In this document: positions 1 through 11,729 of the stretch, piece by piece
Layout: each line of letters starts with the position of its first letter
Numbering within the stretch: position 1 is the stretch's first letter
Assembly (NCBI GenBank): GCA_033439765.1
Contig: JAULSN010000002.1
Location: 372,001-436,000, forward strand
DNA: 64,000 nt
Direction: 5' to 3'
Source of the DNA: Lasiosphaeria ovina
Taxonomy: Eukaryota; Ascomycota; Sordariomycetes; Sordariales; Lasiosphaeriaceae
The notes under the pieces: generated by a model
Seen by the model: only the letters and a program-made list of their open reading frames with translations
What the model was told of the DNA's origin: nothing
Databases searched by the model: none
Position numbers and translations under genes: made by a program

Positions 1-2052
1 GCGCAAGGTTAAGAGGACGAGCGAGACCTGGGGAAGCCCGAGTCAGTTTTCACGCAAATGGAACTCGGGTGGACAGATCCATACCAGGAAACGACAGCCG
101 TCCGACGCCGGAAAGACCCTGGCCAGCCAGCCCTTGTCTTGTCGGCGATCCAGGCCAGCTGGGTGGTGGAGCTGAAGTTATCGCCAGGCTTGGCAACGCG
201 GCCCCCAGGGTCCTGGACGCAGCACCGTTGGATATTGCGGCCATACTGCCCCGTTTCATCAAACACATCGACGCCCTTTTCGGGTTATGAAGCGGCTGGC
301 TTCGAGTTTGCCATCCACTTGTGCTGGGGCCTCCGGGAACCAGACAGGTCCTGAACCTTAGATTTTAGATATGGGAGTGGGCCGTACAGGGAGCTCGGCT
401 GTGCGTCTCGGTGAGGGTTGAATAACCTTTGTTTGCCATCTTGGTCTTCACCTGCGTCCATGACGAGGAGTGGATCGGGGACCGGCATCTCATTGCTTGC
501 CGAAGCCGTTATGGAACTCAGTCTTAGTGCGATCTCGGCCCCGCGATCCACTCAGTCTCTCGGGCTTGGAAATGCCTTAGATATCGTATGCCAATTCGCT
601 GCCGGCCATCGCCGACCATACTCCACCAACGCCAGTGCATGCGCCCTCGCCGGGCCTAGATTCTTGCCGGACCAGAAAGACCAGAAGGACGGCGGAAGGG
701 GGGAAAGGGGGGGCGGCCCAAGGCGAGGCCGTCCCCGTCCCCGCAACTGAGGTTGCGGCACTGGAACTGCCTAGTCTCAGTCTTAGGTACCTTAGTGACC
801 AACTAGGTAAGGTAGCCCAACCCCAGAGACAGGAACGGGAACAAGACGAGAACCCAGAGCAAGCTGCATTTCGGCAGTGCCCTGTTTGCTCGGCGATGCC
901 TTGTTTGCTCGGCGATGCCTTGTTTGCTCGGCGACGGCTGTTTCATTATTTCATGATAGCTTCGTTGCTAACAGTCTGGAAACACCACAAGTTCAGCCTG
1001 GGCTGTTGACATTGTCACTGCCTCAGTTGTTCCAAACCTTTGGCCGTTCGTGACCAGGAAAAGAAAGAAATTAGAGGTAGGAGAATAATGCTGAGCCCGG
1101 CGAAAAGCAAAAGCCTTATTCATGGTTTCCATGTGCAGAGTTTTGAAACCCCCTGAAAGTCAACTTTCACTTTTCCGCGACTCTCCGCCCCCTTTTCATC
1201 CAACCTGGAGGGTGGAGGGGGGGTTAACACCTTGTCTGAGACTCAACCCTAACCCTGGTTCAACGAACTCGAAGGAAAGGAAAGGTGAAATCGTGGATGG
1301 GCGAAAAGAAGGCATTCGCAAGGGTAGCATCAAAATATTCTGGAATCAATTCCACAGATATGTGCAGCAAGAAATAATGAGGGAAAATTGCCCATGCTCG
1401 CTCGGAGACATCAACTGACTCGAGCAAGTTCATCCCATGCTTTCGGCGGTTCCGGACTGGTGGATTTGGTTGATGAGCCAGTGCGGTGTGGGTTGAGTTG
1501 AGATTGCGGATAAGAGATAAAACCCCAACCCCAACCCTTATCGGTGGTCATAACATCAAGCCACGAACATGCCAGCCACTGTGCCAGAGTGCTACAGTTG
1601 ATTTGGTTGCCCCACCTCGAGAGTTTGAGCCCTCAGGCCAAAGTAAACAAACGCGAGCCCTCTTGTCCAATCGCTATCGCGCCCTGGGATTTTTGCAAGG
1701 TTGCGCCTACCACCGTCACGAATTGCCCTGCACAACACGGCTGCTGGTCCTTTTCTACACAGCCCGAGTCCTTGCCTTGACAGTCAAGAGCGATACAGCG
1801 ATACATGCTCATTGCATTTCGACCCTTTCGACAAAAGATCATGCGCTTCATCTCTTGAAGTCCTGACTCTGACCCCTCCACATCATTCCCAGTTCGAGCC
1901 GACAAGGTCGCGCCTGCTCCCGCTTCGCGCGTCGCCATCCACCATCCCTTGCCCCAAGTGGCAAGCTGCGACACTCCCGTCACCACAAACCCTCGCCTCA
2001 CCATACATATTCCATACTACCTTGTCCAAGCTGCGGGCGCCGAATCGCAAAA
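1..2052. other. Left-edge region without a recognised gene
   Basis: No open frame here resembles a family I recognise. The minus strand carries one frame from about 761 down to 9, broken by stop codons at 552-554 and 285-287, which could be chance in GC-rich DNA or a decayed gene. A 19-bp tandem repeat lies at 882-938. The last few hundred bases should contain the promoter and leader of the Bir1-type gene that starts at 2053. Confidence 0.5.
882..938. repeat. Three tandem copies of a 19-bp unit
   Basis: The unit TTGTTTGCTCGGCGATGCC occurs at 882-900 (first base C), 901-919 and 920-938 (last bases diverged). It lies in non-coding sequence about 1.1 kb upstream of the Bir1-type gene. No function is evident. 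It is most likely a small slippage-type minisatellite. Confidence 0.9.
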
Positions 2053-4843
2053 ATGGCTGCGACGATGGCTCCGAATGAGCGATATTTTGTATATGAGAAT
2101 CGGCTAGCCACTTTCCAAGCTCCCCAGCCTGTCGGAAAGCGGAGGACCTCGCACGCAGGCTCACGGGCTCCCAAGTCGCTGCACTGGCCGCACAAGTCGC
2201 TCTCGCCAGCTTCGGTACGTGGTCAATCCTTCCCCCGCCCCAATCGAACGGTGTACGGCTAACACGTCAACATTAGCTCGCAGGTGCAGGTTTCTTCTTC
2301 GAACCGTTCCCCGAGAGCCCCGACAATGTGGTCTGTTTCCTGTGCAACAAGGGCCTCGACGGCTGGGAGGAAGACGATAACCCGTTGGAGGAGCACTTGA
2401 AGCATTCGCCGAATTGTGCCTGGGCCATAATGGCTGCCATCGAGGCCGAGCTAGGCGACTACGGGAAAGTGCATCCCCTCGAGCCTGCCATGGTCGAGGC
2501 GCGGAAGGCCACATTTGGAGGCCAGTGGCCCTACGAAGGCAAGAAGGGCTTCAAGTGCAAGACCAAGCAGGTGAGCAAATGCCCTGCACCTTCCGGGCTC
2601 TAATTCGTTGCTGACCAGTCCTTGTAGCTTGCCGAGGCTGGCTGGAAATACACCCCGACGCTTGAATCGGATGACATGGCAACCTGTGCCTACTGCCAAC
2701 TCGCACTTGACGGCTGGGAATCCGGCGACAAGCCAATGTAAGCGCCCTCTCGTTTCCTGTCTCTCTGGGATTCTTGCCCACACAATCTAACTCTCAATTC
2801 AGTGATGAACATTACAAGCGCTCTTCCGACTGCCCGTTCTTTGCCCTAATCAGCCAGTACCCCGCCCCCAAGAAGGCAGGACGAGCCAGAGCTGCTACAG
2901 TCTCTAAAGCGGCCCGACTCTCGAATCAATCCGTCGCGACTGTCGCGACTGGTATTTCCGATCAGGCATCGGCAGCTGATGTCACTGCCGACCACGACGA
3001 CAGTGTGATGACCACGGCGTCCACCATGACACAGGGCGGCAAGAAGGCGCCAAAGGCGAGGAAGGCCGCTACCGCCAAAGGGCGTAAGACAAAGGCCAAG
3101 AAGGATGAAGCCGTTGAGATTCTGGAAGACGAGCCAAGAGAAACTCGAGAAACCCCACAGAAGCCAACAAGAGGACGCAAGCGCGCCAGTGACGCGATGG
3201 AGGACTCGGTTGTCACCAACTCGGAGGCGCCTGCTGCAAAGAAGCGTGCCACACGTGTTCGCAAAAGCAATGCTGTGGACAACACCAATACGACCATGGC
3301 GGCACAAGATGTTGAGATGACGGACACGGCGCCTGCACGACCGCCGGCCCGCCAAAAGAAAGGACGCGCCTCCGCCGCGAAGACCACGCGTAATGCCTCG
3401 CAGTCATCACTCAGGTCTCAGGCTTCGACGGCATCCTTACGCGGCCATAATGATGACGACGAGATTGACCGCCAGCTCCAGGCCGACCTTGAGAGAGCTT
3501 TTACCGACGATGAGGATCTTGCGGCCGATTCTGAGGCCGAGAGAAAGAAGGCACCAGCACCCGCCAGAGGACGGCCTAAAAAGGCGGCGGCAACTCGTAA
3601 AGCAAGTGCCCAGACGACGCAAAAGGCGCAGCAGAGCAAGGCATATGCCATGTTCGACCCAACACCAGTTGTGCCAGACGAGGCGCAGGTGGAAGCTGAG
3701 CTCAAGACGTTAGAGGCCGCTGCAGAGAGCGAGACAGCCGCGCCAGAGGCTGAGACGCTCGCGGTCCCCAAGAAGGGCCGTAAGGCAGGTACCCGGAAAG
3801 CATCAAAACAGACGAAAAAGGCGAAGGAGCCTTTGCCGCCACCGGATCTAGCGGAAAAGCAGATAGAGGACGCCGCTGCCACAGCTCCTCCGACCGTTGA
3901 GGATGCAGCTCCGGAAATCGGCCGACATCTCGAGGAAGATGCAGAACTCCTCGACGACCCAGACCTCAGCACTGGCACCGTGGTCACCAAGTCTGCCGGT
4001 CGCCCGAGTCTCGAGAAACGCGGGAGAGGACGTCCGCCCAAAACATCCACGGCCTCGCAACCCGCCGTGGAGGCGCCAGAGCCACAAATATTGTCTGGCA
4101 TTCCTGTCCAGATTGAGGTGCGTATAGAGTCATCTTATACTCGCGAATCACTGCGCGCCCGCGAGTCGTTCTTGCCTGTCAAGGTAACACCGGCAAAGAT
4201 TGCTCGGAAACCTGTTGCCACTCCAACCCCAGTAGCTGCTGCACCGGTCACAGCGCCTATTCCGGCTACGGCACCTGGTCCAGTCCCGCCTACACCGGCG
4301 AGGACCGAGAAGGCTCTCCCGCCACCCCCGCCGCAGTCGGAAAGCCGGCTGGCCCGCCCGCCCACCACCCCTCGCTCACACGCCACGCCTTCCGCATCAG
4401 CAAGGCAAGCTGTGATCTCTCCTTCTCAATCACCGCAATCCTCGGATGCAGAAAATCATCCACCTTCCTCGAAGCCAGCCGCCAGCGCCATGGCTACGCG
4501 CGTTGTACTGGCGCCGGTTGTAGCGACCCCTATGCGCGGCTCCCCGTCCAGACGTAACATTGTTGCTGGCCTCCAAAGCACAGCGCCATGGTCTGCTGTC
4601 GACCTGGAGCTGGTTTTCTCCCCCACCAAGATGTCTGAGAAGGAGAATGGTGTCGATAGGCTGCTGCGCAAGGGCGGCGAGCTGACGAGTCTGGAGAAGC
4701 GGATGACAGTTGAAGAGTGGATATATCACAACGCCTGGCAAGCAGAGCAGAAGCTGAAGCACGAGTGCGAAGCCATGGTCACGATGTTTGAGAGGGAGGG
4801 AACCGGAGCCATTCACACTCTGGAGGGCTTGGTCGTTGAGTGA
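2053..4843 (+). CDS. bir1: Bir1/survivin-type protein with two BIR domains
   Basis: This is the likely inhibitor-of-apoptosis-family subunit of the chromosomal passenger complex (with Aurora/Ipl1 and INCENP/Sli15), acting at centromeres and the spindle midzone. The exons are 2053-2214, 2277-2570, 2628-2737 and 2803-4843, joined in frame by GT-AG introns of 57-65 nt and giving 868 residues. Both BIR zinc sites are complete with C-x2-C-x16-H-x6-C spacing: C74/C77/H94/C101 and C172/C175/H192/C199. Next comes a long, low-complexity Lys/Ala/Pro-rich region with AT-hook-like motifs such as RGRPKKA and RGRGRPPK. A charged helix about 60 residues from the end (LEKRMTVEEWIYH) fits the partner-binding helix of this family. 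Length and layout match fungal Bir1 rather than small metazoan survivin. The family call is strong; complex membership is inferred. Confidence 0.93.
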
Positions 4844-5655
4844 CATATGCTCCGGAGGACTTAGTCGTTGTGTTACAAGTCGCGAGGGTATGATTAGGAT
4901 GAGGGTTTATTGGAAGGACATGTTTCTGGAGAGTAGCATTCGGCGTTTGATTATCTGGGCCTTGGGTCTGGAGGGTGGGCATCGGCGTCTTGGTTCATGT
5001 CTTTATTGGGTGTTAAGTTTGTTTCTGGGCTGTTTCGATTTACTATAGGGCGTACGAGCCGTCGTCATAAGCAATCAACTTTGGCAGGGTAATCGATATA
5101 CTTGGCATCAGTTCGCACTCATTGCTAAAAGGATGCCCAAAGACTTAGACAGCGGGATCCGCGGAATGGTTAGGGTCGGTCAATTCTGTCGGTCAATTGC
5201 ACCAGCATGCGAGATACCCGTAGGCAGTCACTTGCGGGGGTCAGACGGTCAGCAAAAGTACTTCCTGTCTGTCTGTTTATTAATATAGATCCCCTGTTGA
5301 GGATGGTGCTCACCGCAGTCACAGCTGCGCTACAACCCCGGCTGCATATGATGCGGTGTTATACGTGTCCATGATTGCTTGGCGCTGGCTCTTCCGTACA
5401 CTTCGTGTACGTCCGTACTTTACAACATGCACGTCAACGATAATCGTGCTTATCATCAGTGAGCCGTCCATACCAAGGCTCAACCTGACCGCGCCGACGA
5501 GATTGAATGCTGACGATGATCAATGAATGCATGACACGATTTGAATGCTGACCGCCTATGCTGGTGAGCCGTGACCGACATGTCGAATTTTCCACAGCCA
5601 GGAACCGTTTGGCTGATGATTGATTGATGGTTCCGGAGCGTCGCCCGAGCGAGGT

Positions 5656-5707
5656 CAAGCAAGCAAGCAAGCAAGCAAGAGCAGGAAGAACCAACCAACC
5701 AACCAAC
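5656..5707. repeat. Adjacent CAAG and AACC tetranucleotide repeats
   Basis: About six copies of CAAG (5656-5679) are followed, after a short spacer, by about four and a half copies of AACC (5689-5707). This is a non-coding microsatellite pair, probably length-variable between strains. Confidence 0.9.
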
Positions 5708-5917
5708 AACGAAGTTCGTCCGCTAGCTCCCTGCAATCAAGCCAACCCACCCTGCCATCCCCCAAGTTGGGCCAGTCAGATGAGCTGTTACCTAGCAATG
5801 CATGGCCCTTCGGCCATTCTTTTCCCTCGTGAAGGATTCTTTAGCAGTTTTTAATTAATAACAGCACAACCAAAGACACACGGTACACGGAGGACGTCAA
5901 TCCCAGGAACCCGGTTT

Positions 5918-5939
5918 CGGATCGGATCGGATCGGATCG
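5918..5939. repeat. CGGAT pentanucleotide repeat
   Basis: The pentamer CGGAT is repeated four times with a partial fifth copy. It lies in non-coding sequence about 1 kb upstream of the P450 gene. Confidence 0.85.
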
Positions 5940-6915
5940 AGGCTCGAAGCTAGTTGGGTTGGGCCCCCTCCTCGCCCCCTGGGTGCAGAGCCCGCTCCCG
6001 GGGTGACACAGCATTTGCTGCCTTTTTGCCACCGGGGCAACTTGCAAGATGTATGTGATGATTGAGTGGCTGTGTTTACCTGGGTAGTGAACATTGATGA
6101 GATGGGTTTTTGGCCAGGGGGGGGAGACCAACACAACAGCCGAAAACGACGGCGATGAAACATAATCATGATGAATTGTTAACCTTCGCTGGTGCTGGCA
6201 GAGTTGCATGCATGCCGATTGCTGGACAGCAGACGGACGGGGTTGACAGGTGACAGGGGGGGGGGACGGAATGTATGTACGTACATATTCCGTACAGCAC
6301 GGAAGCCACCATCCCCATTCTGGATGCGGCGTGTCTGCCAGCCTGCCAGCAGTCGGTTCCGTCGGGCAGGTAGGCAACGGAGAGAGCTCCGCCCAACCGC
6401 ATGAGCCCCGTTCGGATTCGATACCTTGTGCATGAGACTGGTCTGGATTCGGGTCAGCGCCAGACTACCAGGCAATAGGTGCCGGGGGGGAGGGAATACC
6501 ATTCCCATTGCCTTTCCCATTTGAGAGCGAGATCGTCCATAACTATTACATGCCTGACCTGTTATGGCTGTCGGATCTGCTGGGTAAAAGGCGGTGTTGG
6601 CCGCTTCCTCTCGATCCGGAGGTTCTCTCTCTTTTGGTTACATCCTTGGTGTGTGTCGTGCCATTTACCTACTCACCCTCTTCCCGCTCTCTTGGGTCGG
6701 CATTTGAAATCAGCTGATCTGAGTCCTGCTGCTCGTCAGGTATTGATTGCCTGTTTTCGTCTGTCTGGTCACGTATTAATTACCTCGTTTCGCCTCTCTC
6801 ACCAGGTATTCCTACACAAAGTCGCCTCATCGTGAGTGCTCAGACTAGCCGATATAAGCTTCGGAAAGCAACTATAAGTGTCAGGGGGGCATAGCAGCCA
6901 CCAGGACCCGGCTTG

Positions 6916-9442
6916 ATGAGTTCATACTTGGTCGCCCTCGTCGCCCTCGCCGAGGTTGTGGCCTGGGCCGCATGGCACAGGTCGCTGTCGCTCGATCTCG
7001 CCCTGCCGCCGGCGCTGACACTCGTCTCGCGCTTTCTCGCCTACTTCGCTCTTCAGTATGGCGCGCTGAAGTTCTACCATGTGGTCGTCTACCCTAACTA
7101 CGTCTCTCCCCTGCGTCACCTGCCGGGGCCAAAGGTGCGTTTTCTTTGCTCGGAACGTGTGGGGGAGTGAAAATGGCTGATAAGAAGCTTTTATGTTCTC
7201 TGGCTGTAGGACAACTTCCCGTTTATGGGCCAGGGCAAAAAGCTGCTGACGGCGTCGTCGCCTATTGAGGACTATGTGAAGTGGTATGTAGCCAGTTGAA
7301 AACGGACCCTTCAGGGGCTCGTTGCCCTTTTACGCCGTTCTTCCATACCCATGCCGTTGCCCATTCAGAAAGTCACAGCTCAGCCAATCATTCAAAGAGA
7401 TATTTCTCTTTGCACCTTTCTTGAAGTGTCCTTTGTATCCCTGGAAAAGAGGCATCAAATCAAATACTTACCCAGACCCCCCGGCTGACCGAGTGCAAAC
7501 ACAACACCGTCACCAGGGGCAACACGTGGCCCGACGCGCCCTTCATCCGGCATCTCACGCTCGGCAACATGGAGGTGCTGCTGGTCAACACGCCCGAGGC
7601 GCACCGCGAGGTGCTGCAGACGCACTGCTACTCGTTCCGCAAGCCCGACATCCTGTACCGCCTCGTCGGCGAGATCATCGGCCGCGGCCTGCTGTTCACC
7701 GAGGGCGAGGAGCACAAGAAGCAGCGCCGGATTCTGGCGGGTAATTACGTTTCTTGCTTAGTTTAATCACCGACGATTTGATTTGACTAATTTAATTGAT
7801 TTGGTCCCCAGGCCTGTTCTCGGCGTCGAGCATAAAGCGGATGCTGCCCATCTTCCACGAAAAGGCACGGAGCTTGACCAAGTTCCTCGAGCAGGGCTTA
7901 GATGAGAATCGTAGGGTCACGTTTGAGGGTGAGTTGTGTTGTGTTTGTCTCTGTTTGTCTCGTCTCTTGAAGGCAGTAGTTTGTTGACACCCCCTTTTTT
8001 TTTTTTCATGAACAAACATGTTGCAACAAAGCAGAGCTACCACGCGTGTTTTTGAAATCGACGAACCAGACCATAGCTGACCCATCAAACCGCTGCAGCC
8101 GTTGACGCTTTTTCAAAGATGACCATTGACGTCGTGGGCGTGACCGTCCTTGGCGTTGAGCTGGGCAACCTGTCAGCCTCAGACAAGAAGATGGAGTCAG
8201 TACCTACCTACCTGCTTACCCACAACAGTTTTTCTTGGGTTTTTTTTGCTCGCTCTGGGAACGAATCCAGCTGACACGTGCCTACCCTAACCAAGCTTCC
8301 TGAAATGCTACCACCGCCTCTTCAACCAGTCGCCGCTGGGCGCGCTGATCGGCTTCGTCAACATCTACGTGCCCGTGAGAAAATGGCTGCCAATCGAAGC
8401 CAACCTGGGCTTCATTCGCGCCAACGCCGACCTGCGGCGCATGGTGAGCACGTGCGTGCGCGAGCGCGTGCAGGAGATTGAGGGGAAGCAGCGGCGCCAG
8501 CAAGCGGAGGGCAAAGCGAAGGGAGGCGATGTCGACGGCGACGGCGGCCGCGACCTGCTGACCATGATGGTGGAGGAGCGGCGCAACTTCAAGAAGGAGG
8601 ACGAGCTGACCGAGGAGGACATGGTGAACCATGTTTGTTGACTCCCCCCCATTTTTACCTCTCTTCCATCCCACCAGACCCCAACAAACACGGGGGCTAA
8701 AAGCTGACACGAAACCAAAACCAAAACCAAAGCTCCTCACGTTCCTCGCGGCAGGCCACGAGACGACGGCGAGCGCCATGACGTGGGCCGCGTACATTTT
8801 GGCCACCAAGCCCGGCGTGCAGGACAAGATCCGCGCCGAGATCTCGGCTGTGCTCGCGACGAGCGCCAACGCCGAGCCCGACCTGGCCGAGATCGAGCGG
8901 CTGCACTACCTCAACAACTTCTGCCGCGAGGTGCTGCGGCTGTTCTCTCCAGGCACGGCCCCCACCCCTTTTCCCTAGGCCCATCTCTCCTCACACTCGA
9001 AAAATAAAAAATAAAATAATTACTGACAGACACAAAAGCCATCTCAAGCTACCGCGAAGCCGTATCCGACATGACCATCTGCGGCACGTTTGTGCCCAAG
9101 GGCACAGCAATGCTGATAGTGCCGGCAGTAACCAGCCTGGCGCGGGCGTCGTGGGGCGACGACGTGGGCGAGTTCGTGCCGGAGCGGTGGGACCTCCTCG
9201 AGAGCCCAGGGTCGAAGAACCCGTACGCCGTCGGCGCCTTCATGCACGGCCCCCGCGTGTGCATCGCCAAGCACTTCTCGCTCGTCGAGTTCAAGGCGCT
9301 GCTGATCGACGCCGTGCGCAGCTTCCGCTTCCTGCCCGGCCCGCAGCTCGAGGCGCTCGCCGGCCGCCTGCCCGCCGTCGACAACCCGGCGCTGGCGTTC
9401 AGGCCAAAGGGCGGGCTCCATATTGCGCTGGAGAAGATTTGA
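6916..9442 (+). CDS. Cytochrome P450 monooxygenase
   Basis: A haem-thiolate monooxygenase of the endoplasmic reticulum with unknown substrate. Eight exons: 6916-7134, 7210-7283, 7517-7740, 7812-7928, 8099-8195, 8296-8632, 8733-8952 and 9039-9442, giving 563 residues. A hydrophobic N-terminal anchor precedes the LRHLPGPK hinge. Also visible are the I-helix AGHETTAS (about residue 363), ExxR as EVLR (about 422), FVPERWD, and the haem loop FMHGPRVCIA with Cys504 as thiolate ligand. The residue after the Cys-Ile is Ala where Gly is most common, a change seen in many fungal P450s. Intron 7 has a GC donor at 8953, since no GT exists between the EVLR exon and the next acceptor. Intron 2 (233 nt) is long for this window. 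The SDR gene ends 293 bp downstream on the other strand, so a shared pathway is possible but unproven. I cannot assign a CYP family. Confidence 0.93.
8953..9038 (+). other. GC-AG intron in the P450 gene
   Basis: The donor reads CAG|GCACGG and the acceptor AAAAG|CC. Between 8941 and 9038 there is no GT dinucleotide, so a canonical donor is not available. Splicing here restores the conserved run RLFSPAISSYREA that links the K-helix ExxR to the following beta sheet. An unspliced reading meets a stop at 8977-8979. Confidence 0.75.
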
Positions 9443-9735
9443 CCGCCGGGACCGGGGAGGGGGGATGGGAAATTGGACGAGGGTTGAGAAGGGAGGGGAA
9501 GGATGGTCCGTGGTTTACTTTGGAAAGGTGCATTATTATTATGTTGGAACGAACTTGTTGTATATGTCTCTGTCCCTAGAAATCACGAAGCACAAATTCC
9601 AGGCAATACTCGTCTCTGATACGCCATGAAGCTACCACCGCAACTGCTCGCAGAAAATAAGGATATAATCGACGTTTCTTTACCTTTTCCTATTCCTCCC
9701 TTGGGAACTAAAATATTTACAGCAACCGGGCTTCT

Positions 9736-10736
9736 CTACCGGCCCTTGGACAAAAACGCAATCGACTCAGCCTGTGCCTGGTGCCCGACCGACAGCGCGA
9801 CATCCTTGACCTCATCAAGCTCCCTCGCCTTCCTCTCAACATCCTCCTTCAGCGCGCCCCACGAGTCGGGCCCGAGCGGCAGGCGCAAGGGAATCGGCTT
9901 GCCAGCAGCAACGACCTTGAGCAGGGCGGCAGCAACACTGGCAGGTTCGGCCCAGTACCGCGTAGAGGCCGGATCAGCAATATAAGCCTCGAGCACACGC
10001 GACGGCGAGTCGGCAGCAGCGTACGCCGGATGAGGCGGCGCGATGCGCTGCATGCTGCTGCCGGTATAGTTAGTCTTGACACCGCCGGGCTCGACAAGAC
10101 AAAAATGCAGGCCCCACTCGGGGCGCACCTCGCGCGCGACCGACTCGGTGAAGCCCTCGACGGCGAACTTGCTGGCGTGGTAGAAGGCCTGCGAGGGATA
10201 TCCGACCCGACCGCCCATCGACGTGACATTAACAATAACGCCGCCCTGCTTGCCTCCCAGAGCAGAATTGTCGTCGCGCATGACGCGCAGCGCCGTCTTG
10301 GTCAGGTCGACGACGCCCCAGAAGTTGGTGTCGAGCAGCCGGCGCGCGTCGCCGTCGGCCGCGTTCTCCGTGTCGCCGAACAGCGTGTAGCCGGCGTTGT
10401 TGACCAGCACGTCGATGCGGCCGAACCGCGCCAGCGTCGCGGCCACGGCGGCGTCGATGGACGGGCGCGACGTCACGTCAAGCGCCAGCTTGAGGATCTT
10501 GGTGTCGTCCGCGGCGATGGTGCCGAGGTAGTCTAGGCTGGTGACTTTCCGCGCCGTAGCTACCACGCGGTAGCCCTCGGCGGCCACGTGCGCGGCCAGC
10601 GCCTGCCCGATGCCCGAGGAGCAGCCCGTGACTGTGCCGGTGTTAGCGGGCTGAACAGGTTTGGGTTAGCAAGATAAGGGGAAGGGAACGTACTGAACCA
10701 GACCGCATCAGACGGGAGATGGTAAGCCGACGCCAT
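9736..10736 (-). CDS. Short-chain dehydrogenase/reductase (classical SDR)
   Basis: An NAD(P)-dependent oxidoreductase with unknown substrate. Exon 1 is 10736-10694 and exon 2 is 10631-9736, separated by a 61-nt intron, giving 312 residues. The splice reconstitutes the classic cofactor motif WFITGCSSGIG at residues 13-23, which decided the start at 10736. Further SDR marks are NNAG (about 92-95), the catalytic Ser in NVTSMGG (about 152) and Tyr165-x3-Lys169 in YHASK. The complete catalytic set predicts an active enzyme. There is no signal peptide or membrane segment, so it is probably cytosolic. It faces the P450 tail-to-tail. Such pairs occur in secondary-metabolite or detoxification modules, but no synthase gene lies nearby. 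Confidence 0.93.
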
Positions 10737-11483
10737 AGCTGTAGTTGCAATCCGAGATATGCAGTCTGGATGTTGGTTGCGGAGCTTCACTTGTTGTCGA
10801 TGAGACTCAGGGGTAGTCTGGTGTAAGTATGCGTGTGTGGAAAGAGTGCGTCAATATCCGAAGACAGAGGGCGGCGCGGTTGATGAGATGTGAATATATT
10901 CTTCGTTTTGTGCCCCAAAACACAAAACACACGACTATGAACTGCAGAGGGGATATCCATACTTATACTGCTTGAGCCGACACGATTCCATCTAACTCCG
11001 AAAGGACATGAACGCCGCGGAGGACAGGCCGATGATGTCTGATAATGTGGAAATTGTTAGGAGTTAATGCGGGCGACGACATCCTCCGTAACCTCCAGAG
11101 ACCGCGTGCATTAAATCCGAAAACTGGAGCCGGCGGCACTGCGGCCGACGCGGCCGAGCTCGCCTTAGGTCCATTGCCCCCCTATGGCGGCCCGCTAAAA
11201 ATTGGTTCCAAACCCCGACCCGGCCACTGTATATCAGCCCGTCACCGATCCCACCAACACCCTAAACGCCCTGAAATAAACCATAACCAGCTCGCTGTAA
11301 CATGGAACCTCCGAACCAAATGTGTCACCCCACCTCGATGCGACCGCTCTCCTCGCCCCCCCACTCGATCAAGGCCGACCGCGGGGTCCCTGCCTTACAT
11401 AAACTGGTAGGACCACCCCAGTCTCGATCTCTTTAGAAGGTGGGAAAAAAAAATCATTTCTCGTTCGAGGCGCCGATTGCGTT
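10737..11483. other. Intergenic region between SDR and Pmp3 genes
   Basis: It contains the SDR promoter at its left end and the 3' flank of the Pmp3 gene at its right end. No coding frame was recognised. Confidence 0.5.
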
Positions 11484-11729
11484 TTAATAGTGATGACCCG
11501 TCACGGGCCCCTTATGGCCTCCAATAGCGGGCACCACGATGGCCCTCTTGGTGCGGTGGATGATCCAGAAGGCGTGGATGACGCCGGGGAACCAGGCCAG
11601 GATGGTCAGGCAGATGTTGATGAGAAAATCCGAGTCGCAGCCGGTGCGGAAGAAGACGGCCAGCGGCGGGAGGAAGAAGGCCAGGATGTACAGGACCAGG
11701 TCGCTGACGGCGGAGTGGTTGTGGGCCAT
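11484..11729 (-). CDS. Pmp3-family plasma-membrane proteolipid
   Basis: A small hydrophobic protein of the Pmp3/RCI2 (UPF0057) family, 81 residues. In yeast, Pmp3 affects plasma-membrane potential and tolerance to salt and cationic stress. Two membrane spans are visible (about residues 10-27 and 35-55), separated by the typical short loop FFRTGCDSDFLIN and followed by LAWFPGVIHAFWII. The family core usually reads PPxxVFxxxGCxxDFxIN, and this agrees well. The C-terminal tail, about 25 residues rich in Gly and His, is somewhat longer than in the shortest members. It is a single exon. The start at 11729 gives a normal N-terminus. Confidence 0.93.
   Translation of the reverse strand: MAHNHSAVSDLVLYILAFFLPPLAVFFRTGCDSDFLINICLTILAWFPGVIHAFWIIHRTKRAIVVPAIGGHKGPVTGHHY

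Larger units (their letters stand above)
4844..6915. other. 2.1 kb intergenic region
   Basis: No gene was recognised between the Bir1-type gene and the P450. It holds simple repeats at 5656-5707 and 5918-5939 and pyrimidine-rich stretches near 6490-6820. The right-hand part presumably carries the P450 promoter. Confidence 0.5.
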
